From Rhodococcus sp. H36-A4 (GTDB lineage Bacteria; Actinomycetota; Actinomycetes; Mycobacteriales; Mycobacteriaceae), in assembly GCF_027158005.1 (NCBI RefSeq), contig NZ_JAPVLQ010000010.1, forward strand, positions 1-64,000: a stretch of DNA of 64,000 nucleotides, in the 5' to 3' direction. The notes under the pieces were generated by a model. That model was given only the letters and a program-made list of their open reading frames with translations. It had not been told where the DNA came from and did not search any database. A program made the position numbers and the translations under genes. Each line of letters starts with the position of its first letter. Within the stretch, counting starts at the first letter, position 1. Positions 54,685 to 64,000 of the stretch are shown piece after piece.

Positions 54685-55024
54685 TCAACTTGTCGTGTTC
54701 GTCGACGACAGGTGCTCGGCCATGTCTGACAGGTCGATGCGGTACCCTTGCAGCCAAGCGAAATCGACTTGTAAAGCTGTGATTTCGTTTCGGCCCAACC
54801 ATAATTGGGGAGCCCACAGGCTGGCTGGCATACAGTCCCCGGGCTGACGTGACCACTCGATCGAACTGCGCCGGCCAGTCGATCCATGTCGCCAAGTCGG
54901 TGATGGATTCACGGCCGCGGTCTAGGGCTCGTACGACGTTTGACCGCGCGGGCAGCAGCTGAGACTTGCTCGTTTTGCACGATGGGCAGGCCAACACCAA
55001 GTTTGCGAGCCCGTCAATGCACAC
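54685..55024 (-). pseudogene. Broken HNH endonuclease gene (C-terminal part)
   Basis: The minus-strand reading starts CIDGLANLVLACPSCKTSK, the NLVLAC..C...K half of an HNH nuclease. It goes on through DWPAQFDRVVTSARGLYASQP; about 54830 a one-base frameshift moves the continuation (WLGRNEITALQVDFAWLQG) into another frame ending at a stop at 54685. The N-terminal half with the first His is missing, lost where the AddB-like gene now begins. Not functional. Confidence 0.6.
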
Positions 55025-55114
55025 CCTCGATCATGGGAGGTGTTTCCGAGCAGCGGATCTGGCGCGAATAGTTACTGCTCGCAGCCTGCGTCGGCCAAGC
55101 TGCCGTCGCGGAAG

Positions 55115-57952
55115 GTGACTGTCGGCCATGATGTAAGCGTGGGAAATGACCTGTATCAACGCCTCGTCGACGCCGTCACTCGTGCGAAAGGGGACCGAGC
55201 ACTTCGGCTCGTCACGGTGATCGTGCCCAGCAGAGGTGCTATCCGAGACGTTCTGCAGTACCTCGCCCGGCACGGCGGGGTCGCCAACACCCAAATCCTG
55301 ACGCTCGATCTGGCCGTCGCCACACTGGCTGCCCCGGCACTGGCACCCCGCGTGCCTTTGCCGTTCCCGTATCTCGACGCGTCCGTGCAGAAGGTGCTCG
55401 CCGACGAGCCCGGCGTTTTTGCCGACGTCGTAGATCAACCCATCACTGCCGAAGCGTTGGCCGCTGCCTCACGCACGCTCGGTGCGGTGGCGGACCCATC
55501 ACCCACGGACGCGACTCCTCTGGTGCGCGACATGCTGCGCGTACACACTGCCGCTTCCGCCGGGCACACCGACACGCACTATCTTCCGCACGAGGCCTAC
55601 GCCGCCGCCACATCTCGCATAGATAAGTTGGGTGAGGTGGTGATGTTTCTCCCAACGGCTGCGGACGCGGGCGCATCGCAGTTTCTCGACGCTCTCGCGA
55701 ACCGCAGTCAGGTGATCGAGACCGAGGCGCAACCGCTCGGCACCACGGTTCTCCACGCGTCCGACGCCGACGACGAGATCCGATCGGTCGCCAGACTCGT
55801 ACGAAAGCACCTAGCCAGCGGAACGCCCGGCCATCGCATCGGTGTCTTCTACGCCAACGGCGACCCCTACCTGCGCTTGATCCACGAGCATTTCACCGGC
55901 AGCCGAATCGAGTTCGCCAGCGAACAGTGCCACACCCTCAAGCATCGTCCGGCCGCGCGATCGCTACGCCGACTTCTCAGCATCGACACCGACACGCTGC
56001 CCCGACGTGAGCTTCTGTCGATCCTGTCCGAACGTGCCGTACGTTGGTTCGACAACGCAGGATTACCCTTGTCGTTGCGGCGCGCGGAACGCCTGACACG
56101 GTCCAGCATCAAGATCGTCGGCGGCCTCGACTGGGAACGGCTCGCCGCCATCGAGCCGGAGCACCGCGACGCGGAAGTAGCAGGATCGCTGTACGCACTG
56201 GTGACTGATCTACGCGCCGACCTCACCGCGATCGCCGAATCCGACTCGTGGTCTGCAGCATCCGACAACCTGATCGCACTGCTCGAGCGCTACTTCACTG
56301 CAACATCGACTCGTAGCGACGATCCCACGTCCGCAGACATCAACACCCTGACCATGATTTGTCGCGAAATCGGTGCAATGGATTGCATCGCACCGACGCC
56401 GACCGCGTCGGGAATCGTCAATGCGATCTCGGTACGGGTCGATGCCTTGCCAGAGACTGTCGGAACCATGACGGCGGCCGTCACCGTAGGCCTTCTCGCA
56501 GCCGGAGCGGGACGCGACTTCGACGTCTGCGTCGTCGTCGGAGCGGCCGAGGGCATTCTCCCGGCCACGCGACGCGAAGATCCGCTGCTGCCGAGTGAAC
56601 TGGTGGGTCGCACGCTCGCAGAAGAGATCCAGCACCAGAAGGCGCAATTCCTGGCCACGCTGGCGTCAGGGCAGCAGCACCGCATCGTGTCCTTCCCACG
56701 CGGGAGTATGCGTGGGGGAGCGGAGAAGGTGCCATCGCGCTGGCTCATGCCGACACTCGATGCCTTGTCCGGAAGCAAGATCGGCGTCGTCGACTGGCAG
56801 AAGCAGACCGCAGACGTCGAGGCCATCGTCACGGTCGAATCGTTCGATGTCTCGACGCAGACTGTCGATCGTCGCATCGGCGTCAGTGCCGCAACGGAAA
56901 CTGAATGGCGACTTCGTGCATTGGCCGAGGTTTCAGCATGTCATCGGCGGGGCGCACTCGAAGACCCCATTGTCGCTGCAGGAATGGAACTTCGCAGCGA
57001 CAGACTGCACGGCCGATTCACTCGCTTCAACGGCAACGTCTCTCACATCGAGAACGCTGTGAAGTTCTTCGATGCTCCGGTGTCGACGAGCAGGCTCGAA
57101 GAGTGGGTGGCCAGTCCTTACCGCTTCTTCGTCAAGACCGTTCTTGGTGTCGACACGCTCGATGACCCTGACGACGCTGCGCAGCTCGATCCGCTGACCC
57201 GTGGAAATCTGATTCACCTTTCCCTCGAACGTTACGTGCAGGGAACGATCGACGGCGTCGATGCCACACTCGATCGCCTCATCGTGATTTCCGAAGAAGT
57301 GCTTGCCGACGCCCGCATCGACGCGCCGGGATGGCTGCCGCAACTGTGGGAGAAGGACAGCAGCATCATTCGTCGCGAACTCGTGGAGTGGTTCGAACTC
57401 GACCGGGCCGATCGTGCCGACGGGTGGACACCGGTGCACGTCGAACGGGATTTCGGTGTCGAGCCTGACGTGGTTTTGCTCGATGTGATGGGCGAGCAAG
57501 TTGCGTTCGCAGGCAAGATCGACCGCATCGATCGGCACACCGATGGACGAATTCGGGTTACCGACTACAAGTCCGGCCAGGCGACGTCGTACAAAAAGCT
57601 CTCGGAATCCGAACCGACCGACGGCGGAACGAAGTTCCAGCTCCCCGTGTACGGGCTGCTGGCCCTGACGATGGGGAACAGCGTCACGACGCGGTATTGG
57701 TTCGTCAACCACAAGGCGAACTACGAGACGATCGGATACCAACTGACCAATGCCGCGGTCGACGTTTTGAAAGCCGATATCTTCCGAGTGCACAGGATGA
57801 TTCGAGCCGGGTACTTCCCGCCGCGCCCACCTGCCAGCCATTGGGCGAATCCGCTGGTCGATCTTCTCGGCAAATCCGGTCTCGAACGGGCGTGGTCGAG
57901 CCTGCGGGACGTGCCGGAGCTGGCCGACTACCGCGCGAAGTACGGAGACTGA
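55115..57952 (+). CDS. AddB-like PD-(D/E)XK nuclease / inactive-helicase subunit
   Basis: Start uncertain: the GTG at 55115 is chosen, GTG 55139 and the frame opening at 55040 are alternatives, none with a strong ribosome binding site. About 945 aa. The first ~650 residues form a helicase-like scaffold (TVIVPSRGAIRDVL, FDVCVVVGAAEGILP, SFPRG) without an obvious working Walker A. The C-terminus has a RecB-type nuclease: RGNLIHLSLERYV, GKIDRID (near 800) and VTDYKSGQ (Asp near 817). It pairs with the helicase gene 1 bp downstream, like AddB with AddA. Confidence 0.8.
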   Translation: MTVGHDVSVGNDLYQRLVDAVTRAKGDRALRLVTVIVPSRGAIRDVLQYLARHGGVANTQILTLDLAVATLAAPALAPRVPLPFPYLDASVQKVLADEPGVFADVVDQPITAEALAAASRTLGAVADPSPTDATPLVRDMLRVHTAASAGHTDTHYLPHEAYAAATSRIDKLGEVVMFLPTAADAGASQFLDALANRSQVIETEAQPLGTTVLHASDADDEIRSVARLVRKHLASGTPGHRIGVFYANGDPYLRLIHEHFTGSRIEFASEQCHTLKHRPAARSLRRLLSIDTDTLPRRELLSILSERAVRWFDNAGLPLSLRRAERLTRSSIKIVGGLDWERLAAIEPEHRDAEVAGSLYALVTDLRADLTAIAESDSWSAASDNLIALLERYFTATSTRSDDPTSADINTLTMICREIGAMDCIAPTPTASGIVNAISVRVDALPETVGTMTAAVTVGLLAAGAGRDFDVCVVVGAAEGILPATRREDPLLPSELVGRTLAEEIQHQKAQFLATLASGQQHRIVSFPRGSMRGGAEKVPSRWLMPTLDALSGSKIGVVDWQKQTADVEAIVTVESFDVSTQTVDRRIGVSAATETEWRLRALAEVSACHRRGALEDPIVAAGMELRSDRLHGRFTRFNGNVSHIENAVKFFDAPVSTSRLEEWVASPYRFFVKTVLGVDTLDDPDDAAQLDPLTRGNLIHLSLERYVQGTIDGVDATLDRLIVISEEVLADARIDAPGWLPQLWEKDSSIIRRELVEWFELDRADRADGWTPVHVERDFGVEPDVVLLDVMGEQVAFAGKIDRIDRHTDGRIRVTDYKSGQATSYKKLSESEPTDGGTKFQLPVYGLLALTMGNSVTTRYWFVNHKANYETIGYQLTNAAVDVLKADIFRVHRMIRAGYFPPRPPASHWANPLVDLLGKSGLERAWSSLRDVPELADYRAKYGD

Positions 57953-57953
57953 G

Positions 57954-60900
57954 ATGTCCAGTGAGAACACCCTTCTGGTCGACCACGGCGATCGAGCGCG
58001 AATCGAGAACGATACATCCGCAACGCTGTTCGTCGAAGCCGGCGCGGGAAGCGGAAAGACGCATTCGCTCGTCCAGCGCATCTGTCACCTCGTTCTCGAG
58101 GACGGAATCGCACTCGATCGCATCGCGGCCATCACGTTCACCGAGAAGGCCGCAGCCGAGCTCCGTGAGCGAGTCCGAACGCATCTTGCGGCCTTCGACG
58201 GTGATGCGGCTGCGAAGGCGATGGAACAGATCGACACCGCCGCGATTGGAACGCTGCACTCCTTCGCAGCACGCATCGTAAGCGAACATCCGTTAGAGGC
58301 GGGTGTGCCGCCGCGCGTCGCCGTCGTCGACGCGATGGGCTCGCAGTTGTCGTTCGAACGTCGTTGGCGGCGCATGCGAGCTGCTCTCTTCGCCGACGAG
58401 CTCGCCGCTCCCAATGGACTCACCGACGCGATGCGCATCGTCTTGGGCGCGGGAGCGTCGCTCGATCAGGTGCGAACTCTCGCGGACGCGCTCGACCGAA
58501 GCTGGGACCGTTTGATCCTGGCCGACGTCGCCCCGACCATGGCGGTCGCGGATATCGATGCACTTCTGCGTCTTGCCGACGAAGTTGTCGATTCTGGCGC
58601 GGACTGCACCGATGCGTCCGACAATCTGGCCAGGCGGCTGTCTTTGATCTCCGAGTGGCGAGTCTCTATGGCAGACGCCCGGTCCTCCACCGCCTGGATC
58701 GCGCTCGCGGCGGAATGTCCGTCGAAGGGCAGTGGCGGCAAGGGGCCAAATTGGGTCGGCGGCGCTTCACGGGTGAAAGAAATCAAGAGTTCGATTGACG
58801 ACCTGAACGCAGCTGCCAGTACCGAGAGGACACGCTATGTCGCGTCGGCGTTGGCGATCGTCGTACATCATCTATCTCGCGTGATTGTCGATGAGGCAGC
58901 CGAACGTCGTCGACGAGGTGAGCTCGAGTTCCATGATCTTCTCGTCTACGCCCGAAACGTATTGCGTGACGAAGCCGTTCGTCGGCTCGTGCACGACTCC
59001 TACCAGCGGATCATGCTGGACGAGTTCCAAGACACCGATCCTCTGCAGCTCGAGATCGCACGGTTGATCGTCGACGGTCCGGACGAGTCGGGCCGGTTGT
59101 TCACGGTGGGGGACCCGAAGCAATCGATCTATCGATTCCGTCGAGCCGATATTGCTTCGTACATGGCTGCGCGCGACGGGACGGAATCCAGTAATGTCGT
59201 TCGACTCACGACGAACTTTCGGTCCACGAAACCTGTTCTGGACTGGGTGAACTCGGTCTTCGGCTCTCTCGTCGTCGCCAATGGGTACGTTCAGCCTGAC
59301 TACACGCCGCTCGATCCGTCACCTGGTCGCCCGGAGTGGACGGATGAATCAGACTGGGGTCCATCGCCGTTCGTGTTCGAGGACACCGGCGAGGCGGTTG
59401 ATGACGAGCACTTGTACACACCGTCCGAACTGCTGCGCGCCCGCGAATCGCGCGAAGTGGCGCGCATTATCGCGACCGCCCTCGACGAGGGTTGGCAGAA
59501 GGAGCACGGGGGATTCGGCGAGTACACGCACCGGCCCGTCACCCTCAGCGATATTTGCATCCTGATCCCGTCGCGTGCAGTTCTACCGGCTCTCGAGCGA
59601 TCTCTCGACGAAGCCGGAATCGAGTTTCGTTCCGAGGCTTCATCGTTGGTCTACTCCACGCAGGAGGTGCACGACCTCCTGGTCACGTGTCGTGCGTTGG
59701 CAGACACCGCGAACGAGGCAGCGGTTGTTGCAGCACTCCGGACACCTCTGTTCGGTTGTGGGGACGACGACCTGCTGCGGTGGAAAGCTGCTGGAGGTCG
59801 ATGGGACTTCTTCTCTGACGCACCCACGGGCCTGGAAGATTCACCGGTCGCGGCTGGGCGTTCGTATTTGAAATCTATCTGGTTCGAGCTGGCGCTGCTG
59901 AGCCCTGGATCGTTGCTGAGTCGATTGGCCGTCGACCGTCGCGTGTTCGAGGTGTCGATGGATTCACCACGACATCGGGACGTGTGGCGTCGACTGCGCT
60001 TCGTCATCGATCAGGCGCATGCCTGGTGCGGCGAGGATGGCGGTGATCTGCGGGACTACCTCGATTGGGCGCAGACACAGCAAGACGAGAACGCGCGTGT
60101 CACCGAAGCAGTATTGCCGGAGGTCGGGGTGAACGCGATACGGATCATGACGATGCATGCGGCCAAGGGGCTGCAGTTTCCGATGGTCATCCTGGCAGGA
60201 ATGAGCGGTGGATTCCGGGCGACGTCCGACCCAGCGGTGTGGGGTGACGACGGGGCATTGCATCTCTACGTCGGTGCGGGAGTGCAGTCCGTCGACTACA
60301 AGACTGTGTCGGCGAATGAAAAGGCGCATACGGAGGCAGAACGCGTTCGTCTCCTATACGTGGCGTGCACGCGGGCGGAGAGTTTCCTTGCTGTGTCGGG
60401 TTACGTCGGTGCTAAAGGAAGTTGGGGAAAGACTCTTGCGGGAGGCACTGCGGGCATACCCAACGTGGTTCCGGATCTGATCGAGCCCGTGCGGGTCGAA
60501 GATGGGGCACAGTCGAGTTCGGCTGTATTGCAGAGCTGGGACGAGTGGAAGTCCGAGACCGCGCGGGTGGCGGAGGTCTCTGCGATACCGTCGACGGTGA
60601 CCGCGACGCAGATCGCGCATCCGGTGTCGCCCCTACATAGGGCAGTTTTGGATGAGTATCGGTCGGCGGGACTCGTGTTGCCGAAAAGCTCGATGGAGTT
60701 GGTCGCTCCCTCTGTTGGGTCGGTCGAAAGCGGAACGGCCCTGGGTACTGCGTTGCACGCACTGCTGGAGACGGTGCCGCTCCATACGGCCCTGGATTCT
60801 GCGTTCGACGACAAGGCTCGGAGCGCAGGCAACCTAGCGGGGTTGATCGACTTGGATCGGTTTGTGCTCCTTGCGAAGTCGGTGTTCCGGTCCGAGCCCG

Positions 60901-61217
60901 TCATGCGGGCCGCTGCCCGCGAGCATTGGCAGGAAATGCAGCTGGCAGGCATGTCGCCGCGGGAAACCATCGTGGTCGAGGGTATTGCGGACCTGGTGTA
61001 CCGCGAGGACGACGGGTCACTGGTGATCGTGGACTACAAGACTGATGTCGGGGTGACGGCCGAGACGCTGGAGGCCTATTGGACCCAGCTGTCGGTGTAT
61101 GCGGACCTGCTCACGCGGGCGACGGGGGAGCAGGTGAGTCGGGTGGTTTTGGTGTTTGCTAGACCGTCTGAAGCCCAGGTGCTGAAACGTCCGGTTCGAT
61201 TGCTTGACCACCGCTAG
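57954..61217 (+). CDS. AddA-like UvrD-family helicase-nuclease
   Basis: ATG at 57954, 1 bp after the upstream stop; 1087 aa. SF1A motifs: Walker A GAGSGKTHS (30-38), LDEFQDTDPLQ (motif II, near 355), GDPKQSIYRFRRAD (motif III), MTMHAAKGLQFP (motif V) and LLYVACTRAES (motif VI). The C-terminal nuclease has GIADLVY (near 1010) and VDYKTD (Asp1027). Together with the AddB-like gene it should form a processive end-resecting complex. Actinobacteria of this group normally use AdnAB, so this is likely an accessory defence version. Confidence 0.88.
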   Translation: MSSENTLLVDHGDRARIENDTSATLFVEAGAGSGKTHSLVQRICHLVLEDGIALDRIAAITFTEKAAAELRERVRTHLAAFDGDAAAKAMEQIDTAAIGTLHSFAARIVSEHPLEAGVPPRVAVVDAMGSQLSFERRWRRMRAALFADELAAPNGLTDAMRIVLGAGASLDQVRTLADALDRSWDRLILADVAPTMAVADIDALLRLADEVVDSGADCTDASDNLARRLSLISEWRVSMADARSSTAWIALAAECPSKGSGGKGPNWVGGASRVKEIKSSIDDLNAAASTERTRYVASALAIVVHHLSRVIVDEAAERRRRGELEFHDLLVYARNVLRDEAVRRLVHDSYQRIMLDEFQDTDPLQLEIARLIVDGPDESGRLFTVGDPKQSIYRFRRADIASYMAARDGTESSNVVRLTTNFRSTKPVLDWVNSVFGSLVVANGYVQPDYTPLDPSPGRPEWTDESDWGPSPFVFEDTGEAVDDEHLYTPSELLRARESREVARIIATALDEGWQKEHGGFGEYTHRPVTLSDICILIPSRAVLPALERSLDEAGIEFRSEASSLVYSTQEVHDLLVTCRALADTANEAAVVAALRTPLFGCGDDDLLRWKAAGGRWDFFSDAPTGLEDSPVAAGRSYLKSIWFELALLSPGSLLSRLAVDRRVFEVSMDSPRHRDVWRRLRFVIDQAHAWCGEDGGDLRDYLDWAQTQQDENARVTEAVLPEVGVNAIRIMTMHAAKGLQFPMVILAGMSGGFRATSDPAVWGDDGALHLYVGAGVQSVDYKTVSANEKAHTEAERVRLLYVACTRAESFLAVSGYVGAKGSWGKTLAGGTAGIPNVVPDLIEPVRVEDGAQSSSAVLQSWDEWKSETARVAEVSAIPSTVTATQIAHPVSPLHRAVLDEYRSAGLVLPKSSMELVAPSVGSVESGTALGTALHALLETVPLHTALDSAFDDKARSAGNLAGLIDLDRFVLLAKSVFRSEPVMRAAAREHWQEMQLAGMSPRETIVVEGIADLVYREDDGSLVIVDYKTDVGVTAETLEAYWTQLSVYADLLTRATGEQVSRVVLVFARPSEAQVLKRPVRLLDHR

Positions 61218-61490
61218 TTCGAGGGCCGTTACTACGTCGGAACAAGGACAATTCAACCGATCGGACACGTCCGTCCTCAATCCTTCGCTGGCGGGCCAGC
61301 ACTTGGACTTCGCTGCCGAAAGGTCTACCAGGGAGCGAAGTGCTGCGACAGAAAGGCGAAGGACTGCCTTCGAAATACGCGATAACGTTTGACGCCAACG
61401 AGTTGCGTGCAGTCTTGGTCCGCCACCCAGTCATACTTCGCTAGCAGGTCACCTCAAGCGGACCCAGCAGCGATGAGGCACGGAGGTGGA

Positions 61491-62858
61491 TCACGAGAAT
61501 CGGGGAAGCTCGTCGGCGAATCGGTACGAACAGCCGATCTCGTCGGTTGTATTGATGGCAGCATTGATGCGGAACCACGCGATGCATGTTCGTGCGATCA
61601 GCCGAATGTCTTTGGTGAAAAGGTATCCATCGGTGCAGTCGTCGAAGTGGCCGTCGTACTGCCACTCGTCGAGCCGCAGGCCCGCGGACGAATAGTCCGC
61701 AAGAAGCAGATGACCGAGTTCCGTCCGTGAGCGTCTGAGCATCATCACACCGTCGCTCAGGACGACAACCTGTGCACAGACTACTTCGGTGTCGTCTCTT
61801 TCGGCGATGTAGTGACTGGGGCCGAGCTCGACGATGAATCCGACCGGCTTGGCGTACATGGATTCGATCAGCCAGGCGCTCAGCGAGTCCCACGGATCGA
61901 CTGCCATACGCTGGCCATCGACGATGAAGGCATCGACAAGTGAGCCAGGTTCGACCAGCGCTTCCCAAACATCCTTCGCCCATCCGTCGTCGCCGCTGTT
62001 CTCGACACCACTCTGATCGGCCCAGATGCAGCCGAAGGTGAAGTCACTCGTCGTAACGATGCCGTCGTCATCCGAACTCTCCACGCTCCACCCCTCCAAG
62101 CGGACGCGGAGGTCGGTGACGACCACGAACCTGTTGCCTTCGTCGTCGATGTTGTAATGCCACTCCGGGACCGGTTGCGCAGTACCAGGACTGCGTTTCA
62201 CCTTGTGAGTGGATACTTCGGCGCGGTAGATATCGGACCGGACCGATCGAATTCGAGTGATCGACCGAGACTTACCGATCGCGTACGCGGGCTTCGCCGT
62301 TGACATAGCGGCACTGGCGGCATCGAAGCGCTGCTCGACGATCATCTGCGGCCGGCCGCTGGACGACCGACTCGATCTCGCGTCGCGATGATTGTGGTTG
62401 ACGCGTGCCAGGTCGCTGTCTCGGAGTCGGGGAGGGATCTCGCCCTCGGGTTCGACCTCCACTATCACGGTGGAGTGCCTACGTGGATCGGTCCGCCGGC
62501 TCCACTCGGGCAGGTCACCGACGCCGTCGGGCTCGTGATCGAAGAACTGTTCGTCGAACCACACATCCGCCCGGCAGATTTCGATTCCGATGGTCGGGCA
62601 CACCTTGGCGACAAGCCTCTCGACACGAAGGGCGAGACGCCCAGCGTCCCACCACTCGCAGTGGTCGGATCGGAAGACGATCCGTGAATTCCCAAGCACC
62701 GACTCATCAAGGTGCGCGTCATGTGTGTGGACGCTGTGAAGCAATGCGAGCTCACGTTCGGCCGATAGGTCCGACAATGGATGGTCGACCTCGATCGCGA
62801 TCATGAACTCGGCTCGAACGGTGGACATGCCGTTGGGCCCGAAGGATGTTTGTTCCAT
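61491..62858 (-). CDS. Unknown 455-aa protein
   Basis: The ATG at 62858 (MEQTSFGPNGMSTVRAEF) follows GAGGAGAAACT at ideal spacing, so the longer open frame to 63263 is not used. No family is recognised. The N-terminal ~150 residues are beta-rich (AEFMIAIEVDHPL, VIVEVEPEG); the C-terminal half is acidic and Trp-rich (GWSVESSDDDG, DGWAKDVWEALVEPG, FIVELGPSHYIAE). No signal peptide or membrane helix. It converges with the AddA-like gene and is divergent from the DUF4011-type gene. Confidence 0.65.
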   Translation of the reverse strand: MEQTSFGPNGMSTVRAEFMIAIEVDHPLSDLSAERELALLHSVHTHDAHLDESVLGNSRIVFRSDHCEWWDAGRLALRVERLVAKVCPTIGIEICRADVWFDEQFFDHEPDGVGDLPEWSRRTDPRRHSTVIVEVEPEGEIPPRLRDSDLARVNHNHRDARSSRSSSGRPQMIVEQRFDAASAAMSTAKPAYAIGKSRSITRIRSVRSDIYRAEVSTHKVKRSPGTAQPVPEWHYNIDDEGNRFVVVTDLRVRLEGWSVESSDDDGIVTTSDFTFGCIWADQSGVENSGDDGWAKDVWEALVEPGSLVDAFIVDGQRMAVDPWDSLSAWLIESMYAKPVGFIVELGPSHYIAERDDTEVVCAQVVVLSDGVMMLRRSRTELGHLLLADYSSAGLRLDEWQYDGHFDDCTDGYLFTKDIRLIARTCIAWFRINAAINTTDEIGCSYRFADELPRFS

Positions 62859-63268
62859 AGTTTCTCCTCTGAGTGGAGCGAAGGGGGCTGCCGAGAAAGT
62901 CGGCGAGAGTGGCATCAAGTGGTGTGGACTACCTGCAACCTCATGTGTACACGGGGGTACCGACAGGTCTGTCGGTCCAGATGAAAACGGGGTTGTCTTC
63001 GGCAAGGGGAGGGACCTGCCAGTGATGTCAACTGGGTCTTCCTCGATACGAACCGCGCGGTGTCGAAGCCCTTCGCTGGTGAGCTGAGGTTCCGCATGGA
63101 TCCCAGACATCGACGCATCACCGACCGGGGAGACGTCGTCGCCCAGTTGGGCCGCGTTACAACGCTGACGTAGCCCGATTGGCCTAGTCCAGATGTTCCT
63201 AGTAGTACGGCTCGCTACAAACCAACCGATACGATCTCGGAAGACCGATTTGCGAGGGAGCACGTTTC
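62859..63268. promoter_or_regulatory. Divergent intergenic region with an operator-like palindrome
   Basis: No gene is supported. A perfect inverted repeat ACCGACAG-GT-CTGTCGGT lies at 62959-62976, ~100 bp upstream of the minus-strand gene, and could be an operator or hairpin. GAGGGAG at 63254-63260 is the ribosome binding site of the 63269 gene. Confidence 0.45.
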
Positions 63269-64000
63269 ATGGGTTCGTCGAAGACCAACGTGGGCACATT
63301 GACGCCTGAGCTCATCGGGAAGCTTGATCGCCAGCTCGCCTCATGGCGCGAAAAACTCCTGACACTCGACCGTCGGCAACGGCTCGTCTACTTCAAACAC
63401 ACCAAGGTCGGATCGCTGGAGTTCGCCGATCCCGGTCCCGAGACGTTTCTGGCGCAACTGTCCACCGGGTCCCTGACAGTGCGTGTTAAGGAAGCTGATG
63501 GTTCGGCGCGGCCCACAGGCCGCTCGGTGTACGTCAAGGACAAGACGCGGGAGACGCTCGCGACCTCCATGCGCCGAATTGACACACAGTCGAACCAGGC
63601 GTACGCCGATCGCGGTGTGTGGACACTGAACCTGGGACTGTGGATGCTCCGGTGGACCGACGCGGATGATGCACCGGTCGAAAGTCCGTTGCTGCTGATC
63701 CCCGTCCGGGTGCAACGAAGTGGTGCGGACCAGCCGTATTCGATGTCCCGCACAGAGGACGACATCACCGTCAACCCCGCTCTGAAACTCAAGATGGACG
63801 AATTCGGTGTCACGCTTCCTGACATCGATCCCGACATCGTGGCACTTGAGCCGTTCTTAGCCCAGTTGAGGCGGCTGATCGCTGACAAAAAGGAATGGTC
63901 CGTCGAGACTCGAACGGTGCTGTCGAACTTCACCTTCCACAAGGAGGCGATGTATCGAGACCTTGCTTCGAATAAGGACATCGTTGCCCGACATCCGATT
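63269..64000 (+). CDS. DUF4011-type helicase, N-terminal part (runs off the window)
   Basis: The ATG at 63269 follows GAGGGAG and the frame stays open for 244 codons to the end of the window. The opening (LASWREKLLTLDRRQRLVYF) is the N-terminal signature of DUF4011-containing proteins, and ESPLLLIPVRVQR is another conserved piece of that region. Members are usually very large SF1 helicases with a C-terminal Vsr/MTES-type nuclease, like the 29152-34080 gene; those parts would lie to the right. Confidence 0.75.
   Translation, partial: MGSSKTNVGTLTPELIGKLDRQLASWREKLLTLDRRQRLVYFKHTKVGSLEFADPGPETFLAQLSTGSLTVRVKEADGSARPTGRSVYVKDKTRETLATSMRRIDTQSNQAYADRGVWTLNLGLWMLRWTDADDAPVESPLLLIPVRVQRSGADQPYSMSRTEDDITVNPALKLKMDEFGVTLPDIDPDIVALEPFLAQLRRLIADKKEWSVETRTVLSNFTFHKEAMYRDLASNKDIVARHPI

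Noticed and set aside
1-64000. CRISPR arrays, tRNA or rRNA genes
   Set aside because: No regularly spaced direct repeats, cloverleaf-like segments or rRNA-like stretches were noticed on either strand.

Overview
The window looks like a piece of a high-GC actinobacterial chromosome (Mycobacteriales, most like Rhodococcus or a relative). Reasons: GC-rich codon use with frequent GTG/TTG starts, WXG100/ESX (type VII secretion) genes, lipoproteins with actinobacterial-style leaders, and an actinobacterial IS3-type element. The genus is an inference; no rRNA, tRNA or housekeeping marker is present.

Region 1 (1-16.6 kb) is an ESX effector/lipoprotein region. A truncated IS3 copy at the left edge cuts off the end of a minus-strand ESX effector gene that follows two WXG100 genes. 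On the plus strand, a small ESX partner gene (1904-2215) and an 852-aa ESX effector (2212-4770) are followed by a tandem array of seven paralogous secreted lipoprotein genes (4767-15713). Each lipoprotein lies downstream of a complete, partial or chimeric effector tail, mostly with an ATGA stop/start overlap. One lipoprotein has a single in-frame stop, a YbaB-like gene copy is split by a complete IS3-family element (10744-12328), and several ORFs are in-frame chimeras of the neighbouring genes. The array ends at an orphan HEAT-repeat plus colicin-D-type immunity gene. I read this as a polymorphic effector/immunity locus expanding and decaying by recombination.

Region 2 (17-37.7 kb) is the first part of a defence island. 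It holds an unknown 434-aa gene, a decayed transposase, then a coupled operon: sigma-region-4-like protein, MutL/MORC-type GHKL ATPase, Z1-domain helicase, ParA-like ATPase and a small partner. A SHOCT protein and a McrA-like HNH nuclease follow on the minus strand. Next are a coupled pair of helicases (SF1 helicase fused to a Vsr/MTES-type nuclease, plus an SF2 helicase) and a distinctly AT-rich AIPR abortive-infection gene.

Region 3 (37.7-44 kb, minus strand) is one coupled operon: DUF6361-type protein, phospholipase-D-like protein, SNF2-like helicase, and a truncated fourth reading frame.

Region 4 (44.4-53.6 kb) is a four-gene type III restriction-modification locus: SNF2-like helicase, DUF4391-type protein, Mod methyltransferase, Res nuclease-helicase, ending in a strong hairpin.

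Region 5 (53.8-64 kb) has an unknown 249-aa gene, a broken HNH gene, an AddB/AddA-like nuclease-helicase pair, an unknown minus-strand gene and the start of a DUF4011-type helicase running off the right edge. At least eight helicase-type NTPases occur between 22.5 and 64 kb, so most of the window is probably horizontally acquired antiphage defence.
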